NCBI GenBank assembly: GCA_035552735.1
Contig: DASZKX010000409.1
Span: forward strand, 1 to 25,929
Length of the DNA stretch: 25,929 nt
From: VAZQ01 sp035552735
Lineage (GTDB): Bacteria; Pseudomonadota; Alphaproteobacteria; Rhizobiales; Xanthobacteraceae
Direction: 5' to 3'
Shown: piece after piece, positions 15,861-22,960 of the stretch
Position numbering within the stretch: position 1 is the stretch's first letter
How the letters are laid out: each line of letters begins with the position of its first letter
The notes under the pieces: generated by a model
The model's input: only the letters and a program-made list of their open reading frames with translations
Told to the model about the DNA's origin: nothing
The model's database searches: none
Made by a program: the position numbers and the translations under genes

Positions 15861-16784
15861 ATGGGGCGGGCCGGCAGGGGGCATGTTGGGCGCATCGCGC
15901 GCATGAGCGCGGTGGTGCTCGGCTGCGCGGCGCTGGCCAACTGCTCGGCAAGCAAGGTTTTGAGCGATAAATACAGCCCCCGGGTGATCGCGGACGGCCA
16001 GCCGGTGCCGAAAGGCGGCGGCATCTACCGCGTCGGCCAGCCCTATACGATCAACGGGCAAACCTATTACCCCACCGACAACCCGTCCTATCGCTCTGAA
16101 GGCATCGCCTCCTGGTATGGGCCGGACTTTCATGGCCGACTCACCGCCAACGGCGAAGTCTTTGACATGCATGGCATCTCGGCCGCGCATCCGACCATGC
16201 CGATCCCGAGCTATGCGCGGGTGACCAACCTCGACAACGGACGCTCCATCATCGTGCGGGTGAACGATCGCGGCCCCTATGCCCGCAATCGCATCATCGA
16301 CGTCTCGATCGGGGCCGCCAATGCGCTCGGCTTCTACGGGGACGGGCTCGCGCATGTGCGAGTGGAATATGCCGGGCGCGCGCCGCTCGAAGGCAGCGAT
16401 GACCGGCTTCTGCTGGCGACGTTGCGGGAGGGCCGTCCCGCGCAGGTGCCCTCGCAGCTGATGGTGGCGTCGGCAGGACCCTTCGTTCCGGGCTTTGCGG
16501 ATGACGGCGGCGAGACCCCGATCCCGCCCGAGCGTCCCTTCGCGCTCGGGGGCACGTCGAGCCGGATGGCCGCGAAACCCGCAACCGTCACTGTCGCAAC
16601 CGTCGCGCCCGAGCGGCTGGCGGTCAAATTGCCGGCCGTCAGAGCGCAAAAGGCCTCGGATCTCGATTCAGCCCCGCGGACGGACCCGGGCCCGGTCGCC
16701 GCCTTCGTGCCGTCGCACGACGACGGGGCGTCGTCGCACAATGACGGCGTCTTGGGCCTGATGAGCGGGCGTGGCCTTTATTGA
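15861..16784 (+). CDS. rlpA: RlpA-like septal lytic transglycosylase / lipoprotein
   Basis: A 307-residue protein with a basic N-terminus, a hydrophobic segment and 'ALANCSAS', read as a signal peptide with a lipobox-like end (Asn before Cys is atypical for the box). The double-psi beta-barrel domain spans about residues 75-170: 'EGIASWYGPDFHGRLTANGE', 'FDMHGISAAHPTMPIPSYAR' and 'IIVRVNDRGPYARNRIIDVS', with the conserved Asp in NDRGPY. RlpA proteins cleave peptidoglycan strands lacking stem peptides. The last ~130 residues are Pro/Ala-rich and no SPOR domain is visible, so septal targeting by SPOR is not expected. The ATG at 15861 is preferred to the TTG at 15858 (GGGGG upstream) and to 15903, which would drop the basic start of the signal. 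Confidence 0.9.
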   Translation: MGRAGRGHVGRIARMSAVVLGCAALANCSASKVLSDKYSPRVIADGQPVPKGGGIYRVGQPYTINGQTYYPTDNPSYRSEGIASWYGPDFHGRLTANGEVFDMHGISAAHPTMPIPSYARVTNLDNGRSIIVRVNDRGPYARNRIIDVSIGAANALGFYGDGLAHVRVEYAGRAPLEGSDDRLLLATLREGRPAQVPSQLMVASAGPFVPGFADDGGETPIPPERPFALGGTSSRMAAKPATVTVATVAPERLAVKLPAVRAQKASDLDSAPRTDPGPVAAFVPSHDDGASSHNDGVLGLMSGRGLY

Positions 16785-16800
16785 GCCCCAAAATTGGGGC
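16785..16800. terminator. Palindrome directly after the rlpA stop
   Basis: GCCCCAAAATTGGGGC begins at the base after the TGA. It gives a seven-pair stem with almost no loop (AA), so it is better read as a two-way palindrome than as a classic terminator. No T-tract follows. Confidence 0.35.
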
Positions 16801-16890
16801 CCAATCCGTGGGTTCGCCGCTCGTTTCCGCTGCATGACGGTCGTCAGCGTGCTCGCCGATTCGGGTCGCCGATCGATTTCCTGGATTGCT

Positions 16891-16930
16891 TTTGCAGGAC
16901 GGCGCTTGCTCTTGCAGCCCGGCGCTTGCT
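16891..16930. repeat. 20-bp imperfect tandem repeat between rlpA and dac
   Basis: TTTGCAGGACGGCGCTTGCT (16891-16910) is followed at once by CTTGCAGCCCGGCGCTTGCT (16911-16930), three mismatches in twenty. Confidence 0.8.
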
Positions 16931-16943
16931 AATGAGTCCGACC

Positions 16944-16975
16944 GAAAATGCCGCCGGCTCCCGAGGAGCATTTTC
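16944..16975. repeat. Nested inverted repeat upstream of dac
   Basis: GAAAATGC (16944-16951) and GCATTTTC (16968-16975) are complementary, with an inner GCTCC/GGAGC hairpin (16957-16969). The GGAGCATTTTCG end resembles a dispersed repeat that I recall in intergenic DNA of Bradyrhizobiaceae. It could also fold in the leader of the carboxypeptidase message. Confidence 0.55.
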
Positions 16976-17015
16976 GTGAGGGCGCCCGCCGGGGACTTGA
17001 TCCGGAGCGGAGGCC

Positions 17016-17045
17016 GATTTTCCGTCCGCAGATTTTCCGTCCGAA
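17016..17045. repeat. 15-bp tandem repeat just before the dac start
   Basis: GATTTTCCGTCCGCA (17016-17030) is followed by GATTTTCCGTCCGAA (17031-17045), differing only at the fourteenth base. It ends four bases before the ATG at 17050, so it occupies the place of the ribosome-binding site. Confidence 0.85.
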
Positions 17046-17049
17046 AACG

Positions 17050-18363
17050 ATGCGACCGAACCCAACAAAGCAGTCTCCGCCGGTCGTGACCCGGCTGCCG
17101 CCCGGTGGCCGCGAGCTCCTTTCGGCATTCGGCAAATGGGTGCTCGCCGCCACGCTGGCCTGTGCCATGGGGGCGGCCGCCGCAGCGCCGAGCGCAAAAG
17201 AGGCGCTCAAGGAGAAGGCCAAGGGGCCGCCGACCGCGACCCAAGTGCTCAAGAAGGACGACGGCTTCCAGACGACGGCGCCGACCGCGATCCTGATCGA
17301 TGGCGAAAGCGGCAGCGTGCTTTTCGAGAAGAACGCCGATCAGCTGGTGCCGCCCTCCAGCCTGTCCAAGCTGATGACCACGGAAGTGGTGATGAACGAG
17401 ATCAAGCAGGGCCGGCTCAAGCCCACCGACGAGTTCATCGTCAGCGAGAACGCCTGGCGCAAGGGCGGCGCGCCCTCGCACACGTCCAGCATGTTCATTC
17501 CGATCCATAGCAAGGTCTCGGTGGCCGACCTGCTGCACGGCGTCGTAATCCAGTCGGGCAACGACGCTTGCATCGTGCTCGCCGAAGGCATCGCCGGCAG
17601 CGAGGAGAAATTCGCCGAGATGATGACGGCGCGGGCGCGGGAATTGGGCCTGATGAAGTCGACTTTCGGCAACTCCAACGGCTTGCCCGATCCCAAGCAG
17701 CTCATGACGGCGCGCGAGCTCGCCAAGCTCGCTCGCCAAATAATCCGGACCTATCCGGACCAGTATCCGATGTATGGCGAGAGCGAATTCACCTGGAACA
17801 AGATCCGCCAGCTCAATCGCAATCCGCTGCTGACGATGAATATCGGGGCGGACGGCCTCAAGACCGGATTCACCAAGGAAGGCGGCTACGGCCTGGTCGG
17901 CTCGGCGGTGCAGAATGGAATGCGGCTGATCGTCGTCGTCAACGGCACCAAGAGCGACAAGGAGCGCGCCGAGGAGGGCAAGAAGCTGCTCGAATGGGGT
18001 TTCCACAACTTTCAGCCGGAAACGCTATTCGCCGAAGGCCAGACCATCGCCGAGGCCAAGCTCTATGGGGGCGAGCGCGGCAGCGTGCCCCTGATGGCTG
18101 ATCGGGTCGTGAGCCTGATGGTCTCGCGGGTGGCGCCGAACAAGATCATCGCGCGGGTGGTCTATTCCGGCCCGGTGCCGGCGCCGGTCCAGCAGGGCCA
18201 GCAGATCGGCACATTGAAAGTGTGGCGCGGCGATGCCCTTGTGCTGGAGGTGCCCCTTCAGGCGGCCGAAAGCGTCGGAACCGGCAACCTGTCCCAGCGC
18301 GCCCTCGACGCCGCCACCGAGATGATGATCGGCTTGTTCCGTGCCGGCATCCAGCGGCTGTGA
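17050..18363 (+). CDS. D-alanyl-D-alanine carboxypeptidase (S11, PBP5/6-like)
   Basis: A 437-residue low-molecular-weight penicillin-binding protein. The active-site triplet is complete: SxxK at residues 104-107 (SSLSKLMT), SGN at 169-171 (QSGNDACIVLAEG) and KTG at 271-273 (GLKTGFTKEGGY). A hydrophobic signal segment lies near residues 28-46 and a C-terminal PBP5-like domain with a final amphipathic helix (TEMMIGLFRAGIQRL) would hold it to the periplasmic side of the inner membrane. It trims the terminal D-Ala of peptidoglycan pentapeptides. The start is uncertain: 17050 gives a short N-terminus but no Shine-Dalgarno sequence, as a 15-base repeat sits there; 16948 is also open. It follows rlpA and precedes tmk, the Rhizobiales order. 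Confidence 0.9.
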   Translation: MRPNPTKQSPPVVTRLPPGGRELLSAFGKWVLAATLACAMGAAAAAPSAKEALKEKAKGPPTATQVLKKDDGFQTTAPTAILIDGESGSVLFEKNADQLVPPSSLSKLMTTEVVMNEIKQGRLKPTDEFIVSENAWRKGGAPSHTSSMFIPIHSKVSVADLLHGVVIQSGNDACIVLAEGIAGSEEKFAEMMTARARELGLMKSTFGNSNGLPDPKQLMTARELAKLARQIIRTYPDQYPMYGESEFTWNKIRQLNRNPLLTMNIGADGLKTGFTKEGGYGLVGSAVQNGMRLIVVVNGTKSDKERAEEGKKLLEWGFHNFQPETLFAEGQTIAEAKLYGGERGSVPLMADRVVSLMVSRVAPNKIIARVVYSGPVPAPVQQGQQIGTLKVWRGDALVLEVPLQAAESVGTGNLSQRALDAATEMMIGLFRAGIQRL

Positions 18364-18445
18364 TATTGCTCCTACCTGCCCAGTGCCTGCCCAGCCCCCG
18401 AGCCAAGAGGGAACCCGGCTTTGAGACTTCCTTGAGACATCCCGG

Positions 18446-19114
18446 ATGCGAGGACGATTCATCACCTTCGAAGGCGGCGAAGGAACCGGCAAGTCGACGC
18501 AGGCCGCCTTACTGGCGCAGCGGCTGCGGTCGATGGGCATCGGTGTCGTGCTGACGCGCGAGCCCGGTGGCTCGCCCGGGGCCGAGATCATCCGGCATGT
18601 GCTGCTTTCGGGCGCCGCCAAGTCGCTCGGCCCGGATGCCGAAGCCATCCTGTTCGCGGCGGCGCGCGACGACCACGTGTCCACCACGATCGAACCGGCG
18701 CTGGCGCGCGGGCGCTGGGTGGTCAGCGACCGCTTCGCCGATTCGACCAACGTCTACCAAGGCGCGCTCGGGCAGGTGGATCCGCTGTTGCTGGGCGGGT
18801 TGCATCGGGTGACGGTGGGCAAGCTCAAGCCCGATCTGACCTTCATCCTGGATGTGCCGGCCGAGGTCGGGCTCGAGCGGGCGAGCAAACGGCGTGGCGA
18901 GGCGGGGGCCGACCGTTTCGAAGGCGAATCCTCCGAATTCCATGAAAAGCTGCGGGATGCCTACCTGCATCTAGCCGCCAGCGAGCCGAACCGCTGCGTG
19001 CTCATCGATGCGCGCGACGCGCAAGCCGCCGTCGCCGCGCGCATCTGGGACACGGTCGCCAAGCGGCTCGACCCGGCGACCGCTCCGGTGACCCTGGAGG
19101 ACGTCGCGTCGTGA
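18446..19114 (+). CDS. tmk: Thymidylate kinase
   Basis: A 222-residue dTMP kinase. The P-loop GGEGTGKST is at residues 10-18, the nucleobase-side 'LTREPGGSPG' at 36-45 and the DRF motif of the dTMP site at 95-97 (SDRFADSTNVYQG). The lid region 'ERASKRRGEAGADRFEGESS' is Arg-rich. It makes dTDP for DNA synthesis in the cytoplasm. The P-loop X position being Gly-Thr with Arg residues in the lid fits the E. coli-like type. It begins 82 bases after the carboxypeptidase gene, in a gap with two TTGAGAC copies, and its TGA overlaps the GTG of holB (GTGA), implying coupling. Confidence 0.96.
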   Translation: MRGRFITFEGGEGTGKSTQAALLAQRLRSMGIGVVLTREPGGSPGAEIIRHVLLSGAAKSLGPDAEAILFAAARDDHVSTTIEPALARGRWVVSDRFADSTNVYQGALGQVDPLLLGGLHRVTVGKLKPDLTFILDVPAEVGLERASKRRGEAGADRFEGESSEFHEKLRDAYLHLAASEPNRCVLIDARDAQAAVAARIWDTVAKRLDPATAPVTLEDVAS

Positions 19115-20145
19115 ATGAAGACGAGGAGGCCGATGGCGCGCCGCCGCCGCCACGCGAAACCCTGCAACTGTTCGGGCATGACGAAGCCGAGCGGGCGCTC
19201 ATCGACGCCTATCGGGGCGGGCGCATGCCCCATGCCTGGCTGATCGGCGGACCGCCCGGAATCGGCAAGGCGACGCTGGCCTATCGGATGGCGCGCTTCG
19301 TCCTGGCGCATCCGGACTGCGCCGCGCCGAAAGTGCAGTCGGCGGGCTCGCTGGCGCTGCCTCCCGATCACCGCGCCGCGCGCCTGATCGCCGCCCAGGG
19401 GCATCCCGACCTCCTGGTGCTCGAGCGCCGGCCGGGCGAGAGCGGCGCGCTCCGCACCGTTATCGCGGTCGAGGATGTGCGCCGGCTGGTGCCGTTCCTG
19501 GGCTCGACCGCGGGCGAGGCGGGCTGGCGGGTGGTCGTGGTCGATTCTGCCGACGAATTGAACGCCGCCGGCGCCAATGCGCTCCTCAAGCTGCTGGAAG
19601 AACCGCCGCGGCGCTGCCTGTTCCTGATCGTCAGCCACGCGCCCGGAAGGTTGCTCGCCACCATCCGTTCGCGCTGCCGCCGCCTGTTGCTGCGGCCGCT
19701 CGCGCCCGTGGATATCGCACGGGCGGTCGGGGCTGCGTTCGGCCGCGATCCGCACGAAGCAGCCGTGCAAAAAGGCGCCGCGGCGGCCGACGGCAGCGTG
19801 GCGCAAGCCATCGCGCTGCTCGGCGGCCCGCTCCTGACGGTGCGCGAGCGGGTGATCGAGCTGCTCGCGCTGCTGCCGGCGACCGATGCGCGCGCCATGC
19901 ATGCGCTCGGCGAGAGCCTCGAGCGGGCGGATCGCCTCGTGCTCGCGACCTTCGTGGACGTGGTGCGGGACTGGCTCTCGGCCCGGCTGGCGAGCGGGAT
20001 GCGGGAAGGCGGACGCTTGGTGCGGCTGGCGCAGGCGTGGGACGACGTCAACCGCACCGCGCGCGAGGTCGAGATGTTCAATCTGGAGCGCAAGCCCTTG
20101 GTGTTCAAGGTGTTCGGCTGGCTTGCCGCGACCGCCCGCGGTTGA
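19111..20145 (+). CDS. holB: DNA polymerase III delta-prime subunit
   Basis: A 344-residue clamp-loader subunit. It has the AAA+ P-loop GGPPGIGKAT at residues 46-55, 'VEDVRRLVPFLGSTAGEAGW', the sensor region 'NAAGANALLKLLEEPPRRCL' with LLKLLEEPP, and the SRC motif in 'TIRSRCRRLLLRPL'. The four-cysteine zinc module of the E. coli protein is missing; the segment where it would lie has a single Cys (HPDCAAPK), as in other alphaproteobacterial delta-prime proteins I recall. It is a non-catalytic partner in loading the beta clamp. The start is a GTG overlapping the tmk stop. The next gene, metG, starts 97 bases on, past a tandem-repeat spacer. Confidence 0.93.
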   Translation: MNEDEEADGAPPPPRETLQLFGHDEAERALIDAYRGGRMPHAWLIGGPPGIGKATLAYRMARFVLAHPDCAAPKVQSAGSLALPPDHRAARLIAAQGHPDLLVLERRPGESGALRTVIAVEDVRRLVPFLGSTAGEAGWRVVVVDSADELNAAGANALLKLLEEPPRRCLFLIVSHAPGRLLATIRSRCRRLLLRPLAPVDIARAVGAAFGRDPHEAAVQKGAAAADGSVAQAIALLGGPLLTVRERVIELLALLPATDARAMHALGESLERADRLVLATFVDVVRDWLSARLASGMREGGRLVRLAQAWDDVNRTAREVEMFNLERKPLVFKVFGWLAATARG

Positions 20146-20156
20146 TACCCAAACCA

Positions 20157-20201
20157 CTTGGATCGATGGGGCTTGGTTCGATAGGACTTGGTTCGATTGA
20201 G
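20157..20201. repeat. Three 15-bp direct repeats between holB and metG
   Basis: CTTGGATCGATGGGG (20157-20171), CTTGGTTCGATAGGA (20172-20186) and CTTGGTTCGATTGAG (20187-20201) are head-to-tail, with the core CTTGGWTCGAT kept in all three. A looser fourth copy, AATTGGATCGACGG, lies at about 20216-20229 close to the metG start. Together they fill most of the 97-base spacer. Confidence 0.9.
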
Positions 20202-20242
20202 ACTATTTCGAAACGAATTGGATCGACGGCGAGCAACGCGAA

Positions 20243-21805
20243 ATGGCCGAAAAGCCCCGCTATTACATCACAACGCCAATCTTCTATCCGAACGGCGCCC
20301 CCCATATCGGGCACGCCTACACGCTCTTGGCGAGCGATGCGATCGCACGCTTTCAACGGCTCGACGGAAAGGACGTGTTCTTTCTGACCGGAACCGACGA
20401 ACATGGTCTGAAGATGAAACAGACCGCGATCGCGGAAGGGCTCACACCGCAGCAACTCGCAGACCGTAATTCCCAGCGCTTCCGCGACGTATGCTCGGCG
20501 CTCAATGTCTCGCAGGATGCCTTCATCCGAACGACCGAGCCGCGCCATCACCGCTCGTCACAGGCGATTTGGCGACGCATGGAGGAGGCGGGCGACATCT
20601 ATCTCGGCAAATACGCCGGATGGTATTCGGTACGTCAGGAAGGCTATTTCCTCGAGAAGGAGACCACCCTCGGATCGGATGGCGTCCGGCGCGAACCGCT
20701 CGGCTCGCCCGTCGAGTGGACCGAGGAGGATACCTATTTCTTCCGCCTCGGCGCCTACCAGGAGCGGCTGCTCGCCCACTATGAAGCCAATCCGGAATTC
20801 ATCGGTCCGCTCGAACGGCGAAACGAGGTCGTTAGCTTCGTTAAGGGCGGCCTCGAAGACCTGTCGATCTCTCGTGGGACACTCGATTGGGGCATTCCGG
20901 TGCCGGGCGATCCGAAGCACATCATGTATGTATGGGTCGACGCGCTGACGAACTACATCACCGGCGTCGGCTTCCCTGACACTGATTCGGTGGAATTTCG
21001 TCGCTACTGGCCGGCCGACCTGCACGTTATCGGCAAGGATATTGTGCGTTTTCATGCGGTCTACTGGCCGGCCTTTCTGATGTCTGCCGGCATCGAGCTG
21101 CCTCGGCGTATTTTCTCTCACGGCTTCCTGTTCAACCGCGGGGAAAAAATGTCGAAGTCGGTCGGCAACGTGATCGATCCTTTTGCCATGGCGGATGCCT
21201 ATGGGGTCGATCCGCTGCGCTATTTTCTTCTCCGTGAAGTTCCGTTCGGCCAGGACGGCACCTACAGCCACGAGGCAATCGTGGCCCGCATCAATGCCGA
21301 TCTCGCCAACGATCTCGGCAACCTGGCGCAACGCTCGCTGTCGATGATCGCCCGCCAGCTCGGCGGCCAATTGCCGGCGCCCGGCGCGCTCAGCGCAGCC
21401 GATAGCGCCATGCTGGCGGCAGCCGATGCCATGCTCGGCAAGGCGCGCGAGGCCATGAAGACACAGGCGCTGCATCACGTGCTCAATGCCGTCTGGACGG
21501 TGGTCGCCGAGGCCAACCGGTATTTCGCCGGCGAGGCGCCATGGGCGCTCGCCAAGACCGATCCGGCGCGGCAGCGGACAGTGCTCTACGTGACCGCCGA
21601 GGTCATCCGCCAGGTGGCCGTGCTGGCCCAGCCGTTCATGCCGGCGGCGGCCGCGAAGCTGCTCGATCTGCTCGCGGTGCCGGCCGAGGAGCGGCAGTTC
21701 GCGGCGCTCGGCGGCGGACACCGGATCGCGGCCGGCTCCAGGCTGCCGCCGCCGGTCGCGGTCTTTCCACGTTATGTGGAGAGCGATCCGAGCGCGCAGG
21801 TCTGA
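20243..21805 (+). CDS. metG: Methionyl-tRNA synthetase (short form)
   Basis: A 520-residue class I synthetase that charges tRNA-Met. HIGH is at residues 21-24 (NGAPHIGHAYTLLASDAIAR) and KMSKS at 302-306 (RGEKMSKSVGNVIDPF). 'TGTDEHGLKMKQTA' and 'HVIGKDIVRFHAVYWPAFLM' are further family signatures. The connective insert has no zinc-binding cysteines and there is no C-terminal EMAP-like tRNA-binding domain, which places it in the short, zinc-free form common in alphaproteobacteria. The ATG at 20243 has only a weak GGCGAG before it. The first two thirds appear less GC-rich than the last third. It ends 19 bases from the convergent dehydrogenase gene. Confidence 0.97.
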   Translation: MAEKPRYYITTPIFYPNGAPHIGHAYTLLASDAIARFQRLDGKDVFFLTGTDEHGLKMKQTAIAEGLTPQQLADRNSQRFRDVCSALNVSQDAFIRTTEPRHHRSSQAIWRRMEEAGDIYLGKYAGWYSVRQEGYFLEKETTLGSDGVRREPLGSPVEWTEEDTYFFRLGAYQERLLAHYEANPEFIGPLERRNEVVSFVKGGLEDLSISRGTLDWGIPVPGDPKHIMYVWVDALTNYITGVGFPDTDSVEFRRYWPADLHVIGKDIVRFHAVYWPAFLMSAGIELPRRIFSHGFLFNRGEKMSKSVGNVIDPFAMADAYGVDPLRYFLLREVPFGQDGTYSHEAIVARINADLANDLGNLAQRSLSMIARQLGGQLPAPGALSAADSAMLAAADAMLGKAREAMKTQALHHVLNAVWTVVAEANRYFAGEAPWALAKTDPARQRTVLYVTAEVIRQVAVLAQPFMPAAAAKLLDLLAVPAEERQFAALGGGHRIAAGSRLPPPVAVFPRYVESDPSAQV

Positions 21806-21824
21806 TCCGGATTGGCTGCCGAAG

Positions 21825-22844
21825 CTAGCGGATCGCGTAGATCTCGGGATTGAGCAGCGCCGCCGGACGCTCGCCCCGCATCAGCGCCACCATGCCCTGC
21901 GCCACCGACGTCGCCTTGCGGCCACGGACGTCCCAGGTGGCGCCGCCGTTGTGGGGCGCCAGGATGACATTGTCGAGCTTGCAGAGCTCGTCGGGAACCG
22001 AGGGATCCTGCGTGACCGGCGGCTCGTTCCAGTAGACGTCCAGGGCGGCGCCCGCGATGCGCTTTTCCTGCAGGGCCCGGATCAGCTCGGGCTCGTCCAC
22101 GATCCGACCGCGCGCCGTGTTGATCAGAAACGCCTCCGGCTTCATCAGGTCGAGCTCGCGCTTGCCGATGAGCTTGTGGGTGCTCGGATTGTAATCGCAG
22201 ACCAGGCAGACGAAGTCGCTGCGCTTGATCAGGTCGTCGAGGTCGGGTGTCCACTCGACCGACAGCTCCTGCTCGCGTTTGGGCGACAGCCGGGTTCGTT
22301 TGGTATAGACGGCGTGCATCCCGAAGGCGCGGATGCGGGCCGCCATATTCTCGCCGAGCCTGCCCATGCCGATCAGGCCGACGGTGCGGCCCGGGCAGCC
22401 GACCCCCATCAGGGCCAGGGTCTGCTCCTGACGAAACTTGCCGCCGCGCGTATAGCGGTCGGCCTCCACCAGCCGGTAGGCGAGACCAAGCAGCATCGCC
22501 ATGGTGAGATCGGCGGTTGTCGGCGCCACGCCCGGAAAGGTCGCCTTGGGGTCTTCCAGGACGACCGGAATCTTGCGGGCGTTGGCAGCCTCCATGTCGA
22601 TGAGCGGATTGGACGAAGCCATGGCGCCGATCCCTTTCAGATTCGGATTGGCGTAGATGACCTCGGCGGTGACGTTGGTTTCGTGCAGGACGAACAGCCA
22701 GTCGGAACGCCCGGCGCTGGCCGCGAGCTCGTCGATGCTGATCTGCCGGTCCATGTAGGGGTATACCTCGACGTCGGCGGCCTCCCGCAGCACGTCGAGG
22801 GCGACCTCGGGAATCGGCTGAGCGACGAAGACCTTCGGCTTCAT
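21825..22844 (-). CDS. D-isomer-specific 2-hydroxyacid dehydrogenase
   Basis: A 339-residue NAD(P)-dependent dehydrogenase. The Rossmann motif GMGRLG is at residues 159-164 (TVGLIGMGRLGENMAARIRA). The catalytic set is Arg245 (LINTARGRIVDEPEL), Glu274 (LDVYWNEPP) and His298 (ILAPHNGG), with the usual 29-residue Arg to Glu spacing. Members interconvert D-2-hydroxy acids and 2-keto acids. Which acid cannot be read; 'HNGGAT' instead of the common HIGSAT is a small variation. It lies after dctPQM on the same strand, so the transporter may bring its substrate. The start ATG is preceded by a duplicated ribosome-site segment. Confidence 0.93.
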   Translation of the reverse strand: MKPKVFVAQPIPEVALDVLREAADVEVYPYMDRQISIDELAASAGRSDWLFVLHETNVTAEVIYANPNLKGIGAMASSNPLIDMEAANARKIPVVLEDPKATFPGVAPTTADLTMAMLLGLAYRLVEADRYTRGGKFRQEQTLALMGVGCPGRTVGLIGMGRLGENMAARIRAFGMHAVYTKRTRLSPKREQELSVEWTPDLDDLIKRSDFVCLVCDYNPSTHKLIGKRELDLMKPEAFLINTARGRIVDEPELIRALQEKRIAGAALDVYWNEPPVTQDPSVPDELCKLDNVILAPHNGGATWDVRGRKATSVAQGMVALMRGERPAALLNPEIYAIR

Positions 22845-22845
22845 G

Positions 22846-22878
22846 GCAATGTCCTCATAGGAGCAATGTCCTCATAGG
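22846..22878 (-). promoter_or_regulatory. Duplicated ribosome-binding segment before the dehydrogenase
   Basis: CCTATGAGGACATTGC occurs twice on the minus strand (22863-22878 and 22846-22861), one base apart, a perfect 16-base duplication. Each copy has GAGGA and an ATG. The copy nearer the gene puts GAGGA about eight bases before the true ATG at 22844. Confidence 0.8.
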
Positions 22879-22960
22879 GTTGAGCCTAAGCGCTCCGCGA
22901 GCGCATCCGGCTCACCGATTCGGCCGCAATGCATGAGGATAGCCGCTATTCGAAGCCAGG

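Noticed and set aside
16639..18006. 455-codon minus-strand frame over the carboxypeptidase gene
   Set aside because: It is antisense to a gene with all three S11 active-site motifs and shows no domain of its own.
20157..20201. CRISPR array or plasmid-type origin
   Set aside because: The units are contiguous without spacers and only 15 bases long; no cas or rep gene is nearby.
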